Positions 34,450 to 43,259 of a stretch of 64,000 nt of DNA are shown piece by piece. The notes beneath the pieces were generated by a model. The model made no database searches. It was not told the origin of the DNA and worked only from the letters and a program-made list of their open reading frames with translations. This DNA is from Cellvibrio sp. pealriver (GTDB lineage: Bacteria; Pseudomonadota; Gammaproteobacteria; Pseudomonadales; Cellvibrionaceae), in the NCBI RefSeq assembly GCF_001183545.1, contig NZ_KQ236688.1:1269149-1333148 (forward strand). Direction: 5' to 3'. Position numbers and translations under genes: made by a program. How positions within the stretch are numbered: position 1 is the stretch's first letter; the number at the start of each line of letters is the position of its first letter.

Positions 34450-37400
34450 ATGGTTGATGCACTGATCCAGTTTTCCATCGCGCGTCGTTGGCTGATTATC
34501 TTCTTTGTCGTTGTAGTTGCCGCTGCTGGTGTATGGAACTACAACCGGTTACCGATTGATGCGGTACCGGATATCACCAACGTACAAGTCCAGATCAACA
34601 CACAAGCTCCCGGTTACTCGCCACTGGAAGTTGAGCAACGCATTACCTACCTGGTGGAAGTCGCGATTGCAGGTTTACCGCATGTCGAAAGCACCCGGTC
34701 ACTCTCGCGGTATGCCTTATCGCAGGTGACTGTGGTATTCGAAGACGGGACCGATATCTACTTCGCGCGCAATATTCTCAACGAGCGTTTGCAACAGGCC
34801 AAAAGCCAAATGCCTGCCGGTATCGAGCCTGAGATGGGACCGGTTGCTACGGGTCTTGGTGAAATCTTCCACTACTCAGTTCACGCCGATCCAGAAGCGC
34901 GTCAGCCTAATGGGCAACCCTACGACGCGATGGCGTTGCGTACCCTGCAAGACTGGGTAATACGTCCGCAATTGCGTCTGGTACCTGGCGTTACTGAAGT
35001 GAATACCATTGGTGGATTCGAAAAACAATTCCACATCACCCCGGATCCGGGATTGATGCTGGCTTACGGGATTGTGTTTGATGATGTGGTTCAGGCGCTG
35101 GAGAACAACAACACCAACATTGGCGCAGGTTACATCGAGAAAAACGGTGAGCAGTACCTGATACGTGCACCAGGACAGCTCTCCGATATCCCGGCTATCA
35201 AAAAGGTCATCGTCGGTCGCCGCGATGGTGTCCCGGTCACCATTGGCGATATTGCATCCGTCGGATTGGGCAAAGAATTGCGCACCGGTGCCGCCACTCG
35301 TGACGGTGAGGAAACAGTGCTCGGTACAGCGGTGATGTTGGTGGGCGAAAACAGCCGAACGGTATCGCACGCTGTCGCGGCTAAACTCGCGGAAATCAAT
35401 CGGACTTTACCGAAAGGTGTCACCGCTGATGCCGTATACGACCGTACGGTACTGGTGGAGAAAACCATCGCTACGGTACAAAAGAACCTTGTGGAGGGGG
35501 CGATCCTGGTGGTAGTGGTATTGCTCGTAATGCTTGGCAATGTTCGCGCCGCGTTACTGACTGCGATGGTTATTCCGCTCTCGATGCTGATGCTAATGAC
35601 CGGGATGGTGCAAACGAAAGTCAGCGCCAACCTGATGAGCCTGGGCGCACTGGATTTCGGCCTAATCGTCGATGGGGCCGTGATCATTGTGGAGAACTGC
35701 CTGTTGCGACTTTCACAACGCCAACATCATTTGGGGAGGTTGCTGGATATCGAGGAACGTTTACATACGGTTTTCAGTGCAACCCGCGAAGTATTCACGC
35801 CCAGCTTGATTAGCGTTTTGGTCGTGATCCTGGTGAACATTCCGATTCTCGCGCTCACCGGTGTGGAAGGGAAAATGTTCACGCCCATGGCGTTCGCAGT
35901 AATCATGGCGTTAATCGCTGCGCTCATCCTTTCCCTGACATTTATACCGGCAGCACTCGCCTTGTGTATGACGGGCAAGATTGAGGAAAAAGAAAATCGT
36001 GTGATCGCCAAGTCCAAAGCGGCTTATGTTCCAACGCTCGATTTTGCGCTCAAGCGCCGCGTTCCCATCCTTGTCGGAGCTATCGTGTTTGTGATCGGAT
36101 CCGGCTGGCTGGCATCGCGGATGGGAACCGAATTTGTTCCCAACCTGGATGAGGGCGATATTGCCGTGCAAGCGTTGCGGATCCCCGGTACCAGCCTCAC
36201 CCAATCCCTTGAAATGCAATTTCAGGTGGAGAAGGCAGTGATGTCGGTTCCCGAGGTCAAAACGTTTTTCTCACGGGTGGGTACCGCTGAAGTAGCGAGT
36301 GACCCCATGGGGCCCAACATTTCAGACGGCTACGTCATGCTGAAAGACAGGGCGGATTGGCCGGATCCAGACAAATCCAAGGCGGAAATTCTCGAAGCCA
36401 TTGAAACGCAGCTGGCCAAAGTACCGGGTAACGCCTACGAAATCAGCCAGCCAATCCAACTGCGATTTAATGAACTCATCTCCGGGGTACGCTCGGATCT
36501 TGGGGTCAAAATTTACGGTGATGACCTGAATCAGCTGTTGGCTTCCGGTAACCAGATCGCCAGCCTACTTAACAGCATCAAGGGCGCAGAGGGCGTTAAA
36601 GTGGAACAGGCAGAAGGCCTGCCTCTACTTTCCATCGATGCAGACCGGGATTTGCTGCTGCGCTACGGCATCAATATGGCGGATCTTCAGGACACCTTGG
36701 CTGCGGCAACCGGCGGTGAGGAAGCTGGCCAGATCTTTGAAGGCGATCAGCGGTTTGGATTAGTGGTGAGGCTTCCCGAGAAACAACGCAATGACCTTAC
36801 CGCATTGTCCTACCTGCCCATTCCATTGCCGGATGGCGGTTACGTACCGCTTGGTGAAGTCGCTCGCCTCAACCTTGCCCCCGGTGCGAACCAGATTAGC
36901 CGTGAGAACGGCAAGCGCCGTCTGGTCGTCAGCGCGAATGTGACTGGTCGCGATTTGGGCGGGTTTGTGGCCGAAGTTCAAGAAAAAATCGGTCAACAAG
37001 TGAAGCTCCCTCCAGGTTATTGGCTGGAGTACGGCGGCACCTTCGAGCAGCTGCAATCGGCGTCCGAGCGATTGGGGTTATTGGTCCCACTAACACTGCT
37101 GATGATTTTTGCACTGCTTATGATGACCTTCGGATCCGCAAAAGATGCCTTGCTGGTATTTAGTGGGGTACCGCTCGCGCTGACCGGTGGGGTTATTTTC
37201 TTGTGGTTACGGGATATTCCATTGTCGATTACGGCCGGGGTCGGTTTTATCACCTTGTCCGGAGTGGCAGTGCTAACCGGAGTCATGATGGTGTCTGCCT
37301 TCCGTGACGGTTTACGAAATGGCCTGGCTATCGAGCATGCTATCCGGGAAGGGGCTATGTTGCGCCTGAGGCCGATCTTGATGGTCGCGCTGGTTGCTGC

Positions 37401-37560
37401 GTTGGGGTTCTTGCCGATGGCACTGAACACCAGCACCGGTGCTGAAGTTCAGCGGCCGTTAGCTACCGTCGTTATTGGTGGCATTTTATCGTCCACCATT
37501 CTGACCTTACTTGTGTTGCCAGGGCTGTATCGCATGGCGCACCGCGAAACCGGTCGGTAA
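34450..37560 (+). CDS. czcA: CzcA RND pump for divalent cations
   Basis: 1036 residues, GGAGGTGCAGCC before the ATG. HME-RND layout; TM4 region LGALDFGLIVDGAVIIVENC contains the DFG-x3-D-x6-E residues of CzcA pumps that move Co(II), Zn(II) and Cd(II), unlike the two CusA-like pumps in this element. After TM1 the motif PDITNVQVQINTQAPG is also CzcA-type. Transcribed with czcI, C and B and followed by a strong hairpin. Pumps divalent metals from periplasm or cytoplasm to the outside. Confidence 0.95.
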   Translation: MVDALIQFSIARRWLIIFFVVVVAAAGVWNYNRLPIDAVPDITNVQVQINTQAPGYSPLEVEQRITYLVEVAIAGLPHVESTRSLSRYALSQVTVVFEDGTDIYFARNILNERLQQAKSQMPAGIEPEMGPVATGLGEIFHYSVHADPEARQPNGQPYDAMALRTLQDWVIRPQLRLVPGVTEVNTIGGFEKQFHITPDPGLMLAYGIVFDDVVQALENNNTNIGAGYIEKNGEQYLIRAPGQLSDIPAIKKVIVGRRDGVPVTIGDIASVGLGKELRTGAATRDGEETVLGTAVMLVGENSRTVSHAVAAKLAEINRTLPKGVTADAVYDRTVLVEKTIATVQKNLVEGAILVVVVLLVMLGNVRAALLTAMVIPLSMLMLMTGMVQTKVSANLMSLGALDFGLIVDGAVIIVENCLLRLSQRQHHLGRLLDIEERLHTVFSATREVFTPSLISVLVVILVNIPILALTGVEGKMFTPMAFAVIMALIAALILSLTFIPAALALCMTGKIEEKENRVIAKSKAAYVPTLDFALKRRVPILVGAIVFVIGSGWLASRMGTEFVPNLDEGDIAVQALRIPGTSLTQSLEMQFQVEKAVMSVPEVKTFFSRVGTAEVASDPMGPNISDGYVMLKDRADWPDPDKSKAEILEAIETQLAKVPGNAYEISQPIQLRFNELISGVRSDLGVKIYGDDLNQLLASGNQIASLLNSIKGAEGVKVEQAEGLPLLSIDADRDLLLRYGINMADLQDTLAAATGGEEAGQIFEGDQRFGLVVRLPEKQRNDLTALSYLPIPLPDGGYVPLGEVARLNLAPGANQISRENGKRRLVVSANVTGRDLGGFVAEVQEKIGQQVKLPPGYWLEYGGTFEQLQSASERLGLLVPLTLLMIFALLMMTFGSAKDALLVFSGVPLALTGGVIFLWLRDIPLSITAGVGFITLSGVAVLTGVMMVSAFRDGLRNGLAIEHAIREGAMLRLRPILMVALVAALGFLPMALNTSTGAEVQRPLATVVIGGILSSTILTLLVLPGLYRMAHRETGR

Positions 37561-37563
37561 CAA

Positions 37564-37596
37564 AAATGCCGCCGGTGCAACACACCGGCGGCATTT
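37564..37596 (+). terminator. Terminator after czcA
   Basis: A perfect 14-bp stem (AAATGCCGCCGGTG/CACCGGCGGCATTT) with a CAACA loop starts 4 bases after the czcA stop. The T-run is short. Confidence 0.8.
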
Positions 37597-37665
37597 ACCT
37601 TAGTACATGAGCGCTATCGAACACGCTTTACCGATTGGATATCTGAAACGATTTTTTAAAGCTCA

Positions 37666-37696
37666 TTGACCGGGTGTACCTGGTTCTCACCGAATT
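37666..37696 (+). promoter_or_regulatory. Possible MerR-type promoter for the P1B-2 ATPase block
   Basis: TTGACC at 37666-37671 is followed by a 16-bp imperfect dyad (ACCGGGTGTACCTGGT, 12 of 16 positions symmetric). A -10 at 19 bases would be CGAATT, which is weak. The lipoprotein gene begins 22 bases on. CadR could act here. Confidence 0.35.
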
Positions 37697-37717
37697 CGCT
37701 TCACAGGAGAATTCATT

Positions 37718-38119
37718 ATGATGTCTTTTACACGGTTAATAGCATTACTTCTTCTCACGGCATTATTAAGTGCCTGCCAATCAACATCCCAACAACACAT
37801 GCAAGTCATATTTAAAACCGATCAATTGCAGAAGCATCATTTGAGTTTAAAGGCAGCGGCTGTATTCGAGGGCCAAAATTTAATATTAAGCGGCCAAGTA
37901 AAGCCTGAACATAAACAAGTGCATGTGGAATGTGGCCAACTGCAATTCCAGATTTTTGATAAGCAAGGTGTTTTGCTAAAAACAGCTACCGCCGATTACG
38001 AGCCATGCCATCTTCATTACAAACCCAACACCCGGCGGTCTGGAAAATTTTCCGTCATTGTGAACGGAGTTCAATCACAAGCATTAATAATTCATACCAG
38101 CTTACTGATAAAGCAATGA
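37718..38119 (+). CDS. Small lipoprotein preceding the Zn/Cd/Pb ATPase
   Basis: 133 residues; signal peptide with lipobox LLSAC (Cys20), so a lipoprotein. The rest is a beta-rich domain with VILQ-like strands (KAAAVFEGQNLILSGQVKP) and Cys in VECGQLQ and YEPCHLHY, which may bind metal or form a disulfide. Not recognised. It is followed by the P1B-2 ATPase after 56 bases. In lead operons a PbrB-type lipoprotein processes phosphate for lead precipitation, but this protein is not that family as far as can be seen. Confidence 0.65.
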   Translation: MMSFTRLIALLLLTALLSACQSTSQQHMQVIFKTDQLQKHHLSLKAAAVFEGQNLILSGQVKPEHKQVHVECGQLQFQIFDKQGVLLKTATADYEPCHLHYKPNTRRSGKFSVIVNGVQSQALIIHTSLLIKQ

Positions 38120-38175
38120 CTATCTAATCGCGATTGGTGTTTACACCGAATATTTTGATGAGTTGAGGTAATCCA

Positions 38176-40200
38176 ATGGACCATACATCTGATAACGAAA
38201 CGCAGAAAACGCCAACAAGTTGCTCAAGTACGACCAGCAATAGCGCCCCTAATGAAGGTAAAACAAAATGTGGGGATTGTTGTGGCGCTGAAGCTCAGCT
38301 GTCACTGCACGACGATCATGATCATGCTAATTCTGAAGCGAGTAATATCAGCTTATTTCTGCCAGCGATCATCAGTCTGGTTGCGTTATTGATTGCCATT
38401 GCATTGGATAATTTTTTCCCGCAATCCTGGTTCACTGGTTGGATAAGGCTCGGGTGGTACGTCGCAGCCTACATTCCCGTTGGTTTCCCTGTGCTAAAAG
38501 AAGCGGTTGAAAGTATCCGTAAGGGTGATGTTTTTTCCGAGTTTTTCCTGATGGGAATTGCAACTATTGGGGCCTTCGCGATTGGTGAATACCCAGAAGG
38601 TGTAGCCGTCATGTTGTTTTACTCTGTGGGTGAAGCATTCCAAAATATTGCTGTCAGGAGAGCAAAAACCAATATTAAAACCTTGCTTGACCAACGCCCT
38701 GATGAGGTCAATGTATTACAGGGTAACCAGGCAATTACCCGCAAAGCAGAAACGGTAGCCATTGGAGAAATCATCCAGCTCAAAGCCGGGGAAAAATTAG
38801 CATTGGATGGCGAGCTTATTTCCAATAATGCTTTTTTTGACACAGCAGCGCTCACCGGTGAAAGCAAACCGGATGGAAAAAATAAAGGCGATGTTGTTCT
38901 GGCTGGCATGATCAACCTCAATGGTGTCGCCCAAGTAAAAGTCACTACCGCTTACAAGGACAGCAAGTTATCCCGCATTCTTGAATTGGTCCAAAACGCC
39001 TCGGCACAAAAAGCTCCGACTGAATTGTTTATCAGAAAGTTCGCCAAAATTTACACGCCTATCGTGGTGGCGCTGGCACTCGCGATTTCCACCTTGCCTT
39101 ACTTTTTTGTCGATAATTATGTGTTTAGCGAATGGCTTTACCGCGCGCTCATTTTCCTGGTGATCTCTTGTCCCTGTGCACTGGTGATCAGTATTCCGTT
39201 GGGATATTTCGGTGGTATCGGTGCCGCGAGCAAACACGGCATCTTGTTCAAGGGCAGTAACTTCCTTGATGTGATAGCCAGTATTCAGCACGTGGTCATG
39301 GATAAAACAGGAACCATCACTGAAGGGGTGTTTAAAGTACAGGATGTGAACTTCAACGATAAATTTAATCGCGATGAAATACTCGGTATGGTCAACGCGT
39401 TGGAAAGTCGAAGCACGCATCCGGTCGCCACAGCAATCCACCAATTTGTGGGTGAGGTTGATCATAACCTGCCACTCAACAATATTGAAGAGATCGCGGG
39501 CCATGGGTTAAAAGCAGAAATCAACGGAAAAAATCTGTTGGTCGGAAACTTTCGATTGCTGGATAAATTTTCAATCCGCTATGACATCGATCCGTCATCC
39601 ATCGTTTACACCACGATTGCTGTCGCCTACGGTGATCAATTTGTAGGCTACATCACGATTGCCGATTCCATAAAAGAGGATGCCCACTTAACAATAAACT
39701 TACTCAAATCCCTAGGCATTAACGCAACGATGTTAAGCGGCGATAAAAATACTGTAGTCCAATATGTGGCAAAAACCTTGGGTATCACTAATGCGCATGG
39801 AGACTTACTGCCGGAAGATAAAGTAAACAAAGTAAAAGCAATAAAATCAAAAAACGAATCCGTCGCATTCGTCGGTGACGGTGTGAATGATGCGCCTGTG
39901 GTTGCTTTAAGCGATGTGGGTATCGCGATGGGTGGCCTGGGCAGTGATGCCACGATAGAAACAGCCGATGTTGTCATTCAAGATGACAAACCCAGCAAAA
40001 TTCCCACAGCCATTGCTATTGGCAAACAAACGAAACGCATTGTTTGGCAAAATATTTCACTCGCCTTCGGTGTGAAGGCTGTGGTCTTGATATTGGGTGC
40101 AGGTGGTTTAGCAACGATGTGGGAAGCTGTTTTTGCTGATGTTGGTGTAGCGTTGTTGGCTATCATGAACGCCGTCCGGATCCAACGAATGAAATTTTGA
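38176..40200 (+). CDS. Zn/Cd/Pb-exporting P1B-2-type ATPase (ZntA/CadA/PbrA-like)
   Basis: 674 residues. No HMA domain; the N-terminus has Cys/His ligands (TSCSSTT, KCGDCCGAEAQL, HDDHDHA). TM6 has VISCPCALVISIP; phosphorylation DKTGTITEG; STHPVAT; GDGVNDAPVVALSD. The conserved TM7 Lys (GVKAVV) and TM8 DVG are the P1B-2 signature for Zn(II), Cd(II) and Pb(II). TM6 SCPCALVISIPLGYFGGIGAASKHGILFKG is typical of the CadA/ZntA branch. Codons and style differ slightly (more AT) from the copper blocks. It pairs with the downstream FTR1-like permease, an arrangement reminiscent of pbrA/pbrT lead operons. Confidence 0.92.
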   Translation: MDHTSDNETQKTPTSCSSTTSNSAPNEGKTKCGDCCGAEAQLSLHDDHDHANSEASNISLFLPAIISLVALLIAIALDNFFPQSWFTGWIRLGWYVAAYIPVGFPVLKEAVESIRKGDVFSEFFLMGIATIGAFAIGEYPEGVAVMLFYSVGEAFQNIAVRRAKTNIKTLLDQRPDEVNVLQGNQAITRKAETVAIGEIIQLKAGEKLALDGELISNNAFFDTAALTGESKPDGKNKGDVVLAGMINLNGVAQVKVTTAYKDSKLSRILELVQNASAQKAPTELFIRKFAKIYTPIVVALALAISTLPYFFVDNYVFSEWLYRALIFLVISCPCALVISIPLGYFGGIGAASKHGILFKGSNFLDVIASIQHVVMDKTGTITEGVFKVQDVNFNDKFNRDEILGMVNALESRSTHPVATAIHQFVGEVDHNLPLNNIEEIAGHGLKAEINGKNLLVGNFRLLDKFSIRYDIDPSSIVYTTIAVAYGDQFVGYITIADSIKEDAHLTINLLKSLGINATMLSGDKNTVVQYVAKTLGITNAHGDLLPEDKVNKVKAIKSKNESVAFVGDGVNDAPVVALSDVGIAMGGLGSDATIETADVVIQDDKPSKIPTAIAIGKQTKRIVWQNISLAFGVKAVVLILGAGGLATMWEAVFADVGVALLAIMNAVRIQRMKF

Positions 40201-40315
40201 ATAAGCAGTTCGGTCTCCCTCAAAATAATGTTGCGGAAAACTCTTCCACCTGTTGGGTGAATCTTCTGAACAGATTTATATCTACCCGATTCCTAAGCTT
40301 GGAGGTAAAACATCG

Positions 40316-42262
40316 GTGAATAATTCGAAACGTTTTCACATGGGTATCGTGAGTGTTGTTGTAACCTGGTTTCTTATTGCGAGTTCTGCATTCGCACAAA
40401 ACGCTGCTCCCGAAGATTCAAAACAGCTATGGCAGCTCCTTGACTATGTCGCGGTTGACTACAGTGGAGCGGTCGAAGACGGTGTTGTCATCAGCGAAGC
40501 GGAATACGCTGAAATGCTGGATTTCACCATGAATGCGGGCGCGCAGTTACAGTCGTTACCCGAGCATGAATCCAAGCAAAACATCGCCAGCAAAATTTCC
40601 GAACTGCGCGCAGCTGTTCTGCAAAAACAAGCCGCTAACGATGTCGCGCACCTTGCGCAACAAGCAAACGCACTCTTGATCGCCGCTTATCCCTTTCCGG
40701 TAGCGCCAGGAACTGTTCCCGATCTTGTTCGCGGTCAATCACTGTATGCAGTGCAATGTGCTTCATGCCATGGCGTCGAAGGAAAAGGTGATGGTCCGCT
40801 TGCAGAAAAGTTGGAGCCCAAACCCATTGCGTTTACGGATGCGGAGCGCGCTCGCACGCGCAGCATCATGGCGCTTTATCAGGTTATTTCCCAAGGGGTG
40901 GGAGGCACGTCGATGGTGAGTTTTAATTCACTACCCGAGGAAGATCGATGGGCGCTCGCATTTTATATCGGTACATTTTCCCACGATGAGTCCATGCGCG
41001 CACAAGGCAAGCAACTATGGGATAGCAACGATGGGCAGGCAAAGAACCTCTTCACCGATTTAACCGCGCTCACAACCATCACTGAAGCAGCACTGGCCGA
41101 AACAACGCACGAAAATACCGCTCGTCCCATAACGGCGTACCTGAGGGCCAATCCCGCTGCAGTAGAAGCAAACAAACGCGCGGGTTTGGCATTAACGCGC
41201 TTGCGTCTTGCAGAAAGCCTTGCCGCTGTGCGAGCCGGAGATCGACATCGTGCTACCCGCTTGAGCCTGTCGGCATACCTGGATGGCTTTGAACCGCTTG
41301 AGCCGGTAGTCGCTACTCGTGATAGTGCTTTGATGATCGCCGTTGAAAGAGCAATGCTTAACTATCGCTCAGCCATCGCTAAAGGAACAGTTGAGGATGC
41401 TGAAGCAGCGGCGGTTGAATTAGAGCAGCTTTTCTCCCACGTTGATGGGGTATTGCAAGAAGCCAAAGCAGACCCGGCCACTACGTTTATCGGAGCGCTC
41501 ACGATTCTTTTACGCGAAGGAGTTGAGGCTTTATTGATTGTTATCGGCATGATCACGTTCCTGAAAAAGACTGATAAACCCGATGCGCTGCGCCACGTTC
41601 ACAGGGGATGGATAAGCGCTTTGTTTGCAGGTGTCCTGACGTGGGTGGTGGCAACGTATTTGATCGGAATCAGTGGTGCTAACCGCGAGGTGACCGAGGG
41701 TGTTGGGTCATTACTCGCCGCTGTCGTTTTGCTGAGTGTTGGGTTATGGATGCATCAAAAAAGCAGCGCGGGTAAGTGGCAAGATTATCTGAAAGGAAAA
41801 TTATCAGCGGCGGTTTCGAATCGATCAGCATGGGCGCTATTTACACTGGCATTCATTGCGGTGTATCGGGAAGTTTTTGAAACGGTGCTGTTTTATTCCG
41901 CACTGGCAGCAGATGGCAATAGCGGAGCGCTGATCGCTGGCTTTTTAACGGCAGTATTATTATTAGTTGTGATTGCATGGATATTATTGCGCACCACTGC
42001 ACGCATGCCGTTAGAGATGTTTTTCGCTTTCACATCCATCCTGGTAATGATCCTTGCAGTAATTTTGACAGGGAAAGGCGTGTCAGCGTTACAAGAAGCA
42101 GGATGGATTGGTGTAAATCTAATTGCTGCTCCGCGCGTAGAATGGCTCGGACTTTATCCGACAGTAGAGACATTTGTTTCACAGGGAGTAGTTGCATTAG
42201 TAGCAGTGGGCTATTTCAGCGTCGACTGGATTAAAACCAGTAATAAGGGAATCAAAACATAA
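40316..42262 (+). CDS. Cytochrome c-FTR1 fusion: iron/lead permease family protein (PbrT-like)
   Basis: 648 residues from a GTG with GGAGG 10 bases upstream; ATG at 40340 is an alternative. Signal peptide SVVVTWFLIASSAFAQ, then a periplasmic helical region, a haem c site CASCH near residue 151 (CASCHGVEGKGDG), and from about residue 395 seven membrane helices of the FTR1/EfeU family. Both R-E-x-x-E motifs are present: LLREGVEALL and YREVFETVL. PbrT of lead operons shares this fusion type. In a detox island, uptake beside export may serve to clear the periplasm, as proposed for PbrT/PbrA. Fe(III) or Pb(II) cannot be told apart. Confidence 0.88.
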   Translation: MNNSKRFHMGIVSVVVTWFLIASSAFAQNAAPEDSKQLWQLLDYVAVDYSGAVEDGVVISEAEYAEMLDFTMNAGAQLQSLPEHESKQNIASKISELRAAVLQKQAANDVAHLAQQANALLIAAYPFPVAPGTVPDLVRGQSLYAVQCASCHGVEGKGDGPLAEKLEPKPIAFTDAERARTRSIMALYQVISQGVGGTSMVSFNSLPEEDRWALAFYIGTFSHDESMRAQGKQLWDSNDGQAKNLFTDLTALTTITEAALAETTHENTARPITAYLRANPAAVEANKRAGLALTRLRLAESLAAVRAGDRHRATRLSLSAYLDGFEPLEPVVATRDSALMIAVERAMLNYRSAIAKGTVEDAEAAAVELEQLFSHVDGVLQEAKADPATTFIGALTILLREGVEALLIVIGMITFLKKTDKPDALRHVHRGWISALFAGVLTWVVATYLIGISGANREVTEGVGSLLAAVVLLSVGLWMHQKSSAGKWQDYLKGKLSAAVSNRSAWALFTLAFIAVYREVFETVLFYSALAADGNSGALIAGFLTAVLLLVVIAWILLRTTARMPLEMFFAFTSILVMILAVILTGKGVSALQEAGWIGVNLIAAPRVEWLGLYPTVETFVSQGVVALVAVGYFSVDWIKTSNKGIKT

Positions 42263-42356
42263 AAAATAAACGATGTTTACGAAATACATTTACACGAGGT
42301 AAAGCACAGAAGACGATGTAAAGCTGTTTGAAAAAAACAGAGTGAAATCACAGTTG

Positions 42357-42400
42357 AAAAAGCCCGACCATTCTTGAAATCGTCGGGCTTTTTATTTTTT
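42357..42400. terminator. Bidirectional terminator
   Basis: 12-bp stem AAAAAGCCCGAC/GTCGGGCTTTTT with a 13-base loop, A-run on one side and T-run on the other. It lies between the convergent FTR1-like gene and XRE gene and can serve both. Confidence 0.88.
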
Positions 42401-42651
42401 CAGTCGCCGTCGTTAAGTGAGTTGATGAGGATATCCAAACCCTCGTGAGGATCGACGCCCAGGACTTGGCAATACCTCACAAATTCAAGGACTTCAATTT
42501 TCCGTCGGTCCTGTTCCATCTTGCCCAGTACAGAATGATGCCTCCCCATGGCGAGCGAGGCTTCGCGGAGTGTCAAGCCACTCGCTTCCCGCTGCTTTTT
42601 TAGCCAGGTACGTAGCTGTTCATACTGAGGTGAGTAAGGAGATGATTTCAT
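42400..42651 (-). CDS. XRE-type helix-turn-helix repressor
   Basis: 83 residues from the ATG; a longer frame (19 more residues) runs through the operator. A single HTH domain: WLKKQREASGLTLREASLAMG, then HHSVLGKMEQDRRKIEVLEFVRYCQVLGVDP. Divergent from the winged-helix/helicase operon, with a palindrome (42653-42669) in the shared promoter. The likely role is repression of that operon and of itself. Restriction-modification controllers and phage repressors have this form; no methylase is nearby. Confidence 0.88.
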   Translation of the reverse strand: MKSSPYSPQYEQLRTWLKKQREASGLTLREASLAMGRHHSVLGKMEQDRRKIEVLEFVRYCQVLGVDPHEGLDILINSLNDGD

Positions 42652-42679
42652 TGTCTCGATGATAGAGACAGGATAGAAT
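42651..42679 (+). promoter_or_regulatory. Promoter and operator of the helicase module
   Basis: TTGTCT (42651-42656) and TAGAAT (42674-42679) are 17 bases apart, a sigma-70 type promoter. A 17-bp palindrome GTCTCGATGATAGAGAC (42653-42669, one mismatched pair) fills the spacer, an ideal place for repression by the divergent XRE protein. A partial second site (CTCTATCAT) lies at 42710-42718. Confidence 0.65.
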
Positions 42680-42716
42680 GGCGCGAAATTCGAGACATGA
42701 GGCGTCAATCTCTATC

Positions 42717-43259
42717 ATGAAATCCCTCACCGTTAAGTCCGGGCTGCTTTCAGCATTCTCAACACTCGTAAACCGCGAGTTCACGGTACACCAGCTCACA
42801 GAGGCCTATTTGAATGATCCATCGTGTCTTCATAACTCCAAAAAGGCTGCTCGCCAATTTGTTTATCGGAATATGCTTCGCCTCATCGATAATGGTGAAT
42901 TGACTCGGGTTGTAGTAGATGGTGGCTGGCCTTTATATCGGTTAACACCCCGGTTTCAACCACTAGCGGCAGAAGCTGCCGATGTAACTCCTGTACGGCC
43001 TGCAGCTTCTGAGAAAGTCACAGTTGTAAACAACAGCCCCCGCCAAAGCCTGCAAGAACGCTTGAACCGGCATAAGTTGGAAATGCTGACAGTAATGGGT
43101 GAAACCGAGGAATACGATGCAATTTGCAGTGAAATACCCGAACTGAGGAATGATGTACAGCCGCTGTATAACCAATCCCGCGATAAATGTTCCAAACTGC
43201 TCGGGCGCGTGAAAGCCCTTGAGAGTCTGCTGGCAAGGGAAACGGGATTGGCCCAATGA
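42717..43259 (+). CDS. Winged-helix/coiled-coil protein of the helicase module
   Basis: 180 residues from the ATG that lies downstream of the predicted promoter; an in-frame ATG at 42678 overlaps the -10 element and is unlikely. Residues ~1-80 look like a winged helix (FTVHQLTEAYLNDPSCL, then RNMLRLIDNGELTRVVV and YRLTPRF). Residues ~105-175 are helical and probably coiled coil (LQERLNRHKLEMLTVMGETEEYDAI). Ends in a 4-base overlap (ATGA) with the helicase gene, so the two are translated together and may form a complex. No named family recognised. Confidence 0.7.
   Translation: MKSLTVKSGLLSAFSTLVNREFTVHQLTEAYLNDPSCLHNSKKAARQFVYRNMLRLIDNGELTRVVVDGGWPLYRLTPRFQPLAAEAADVTPVRPAASEKVTVVNNSPRQSLQERLNRHKLEMLTVMGETEEYDAICSEIPELRNDVQPLYNQSRDKCSKLLGRVKALESLLARETGLAQ

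Noticed and set aside
12996..37560. Recent duplication of the RND operons
   Set aside because: The three pumps differ across their length and in TM4 motif, so they are separate acquisitions or old paralogues.
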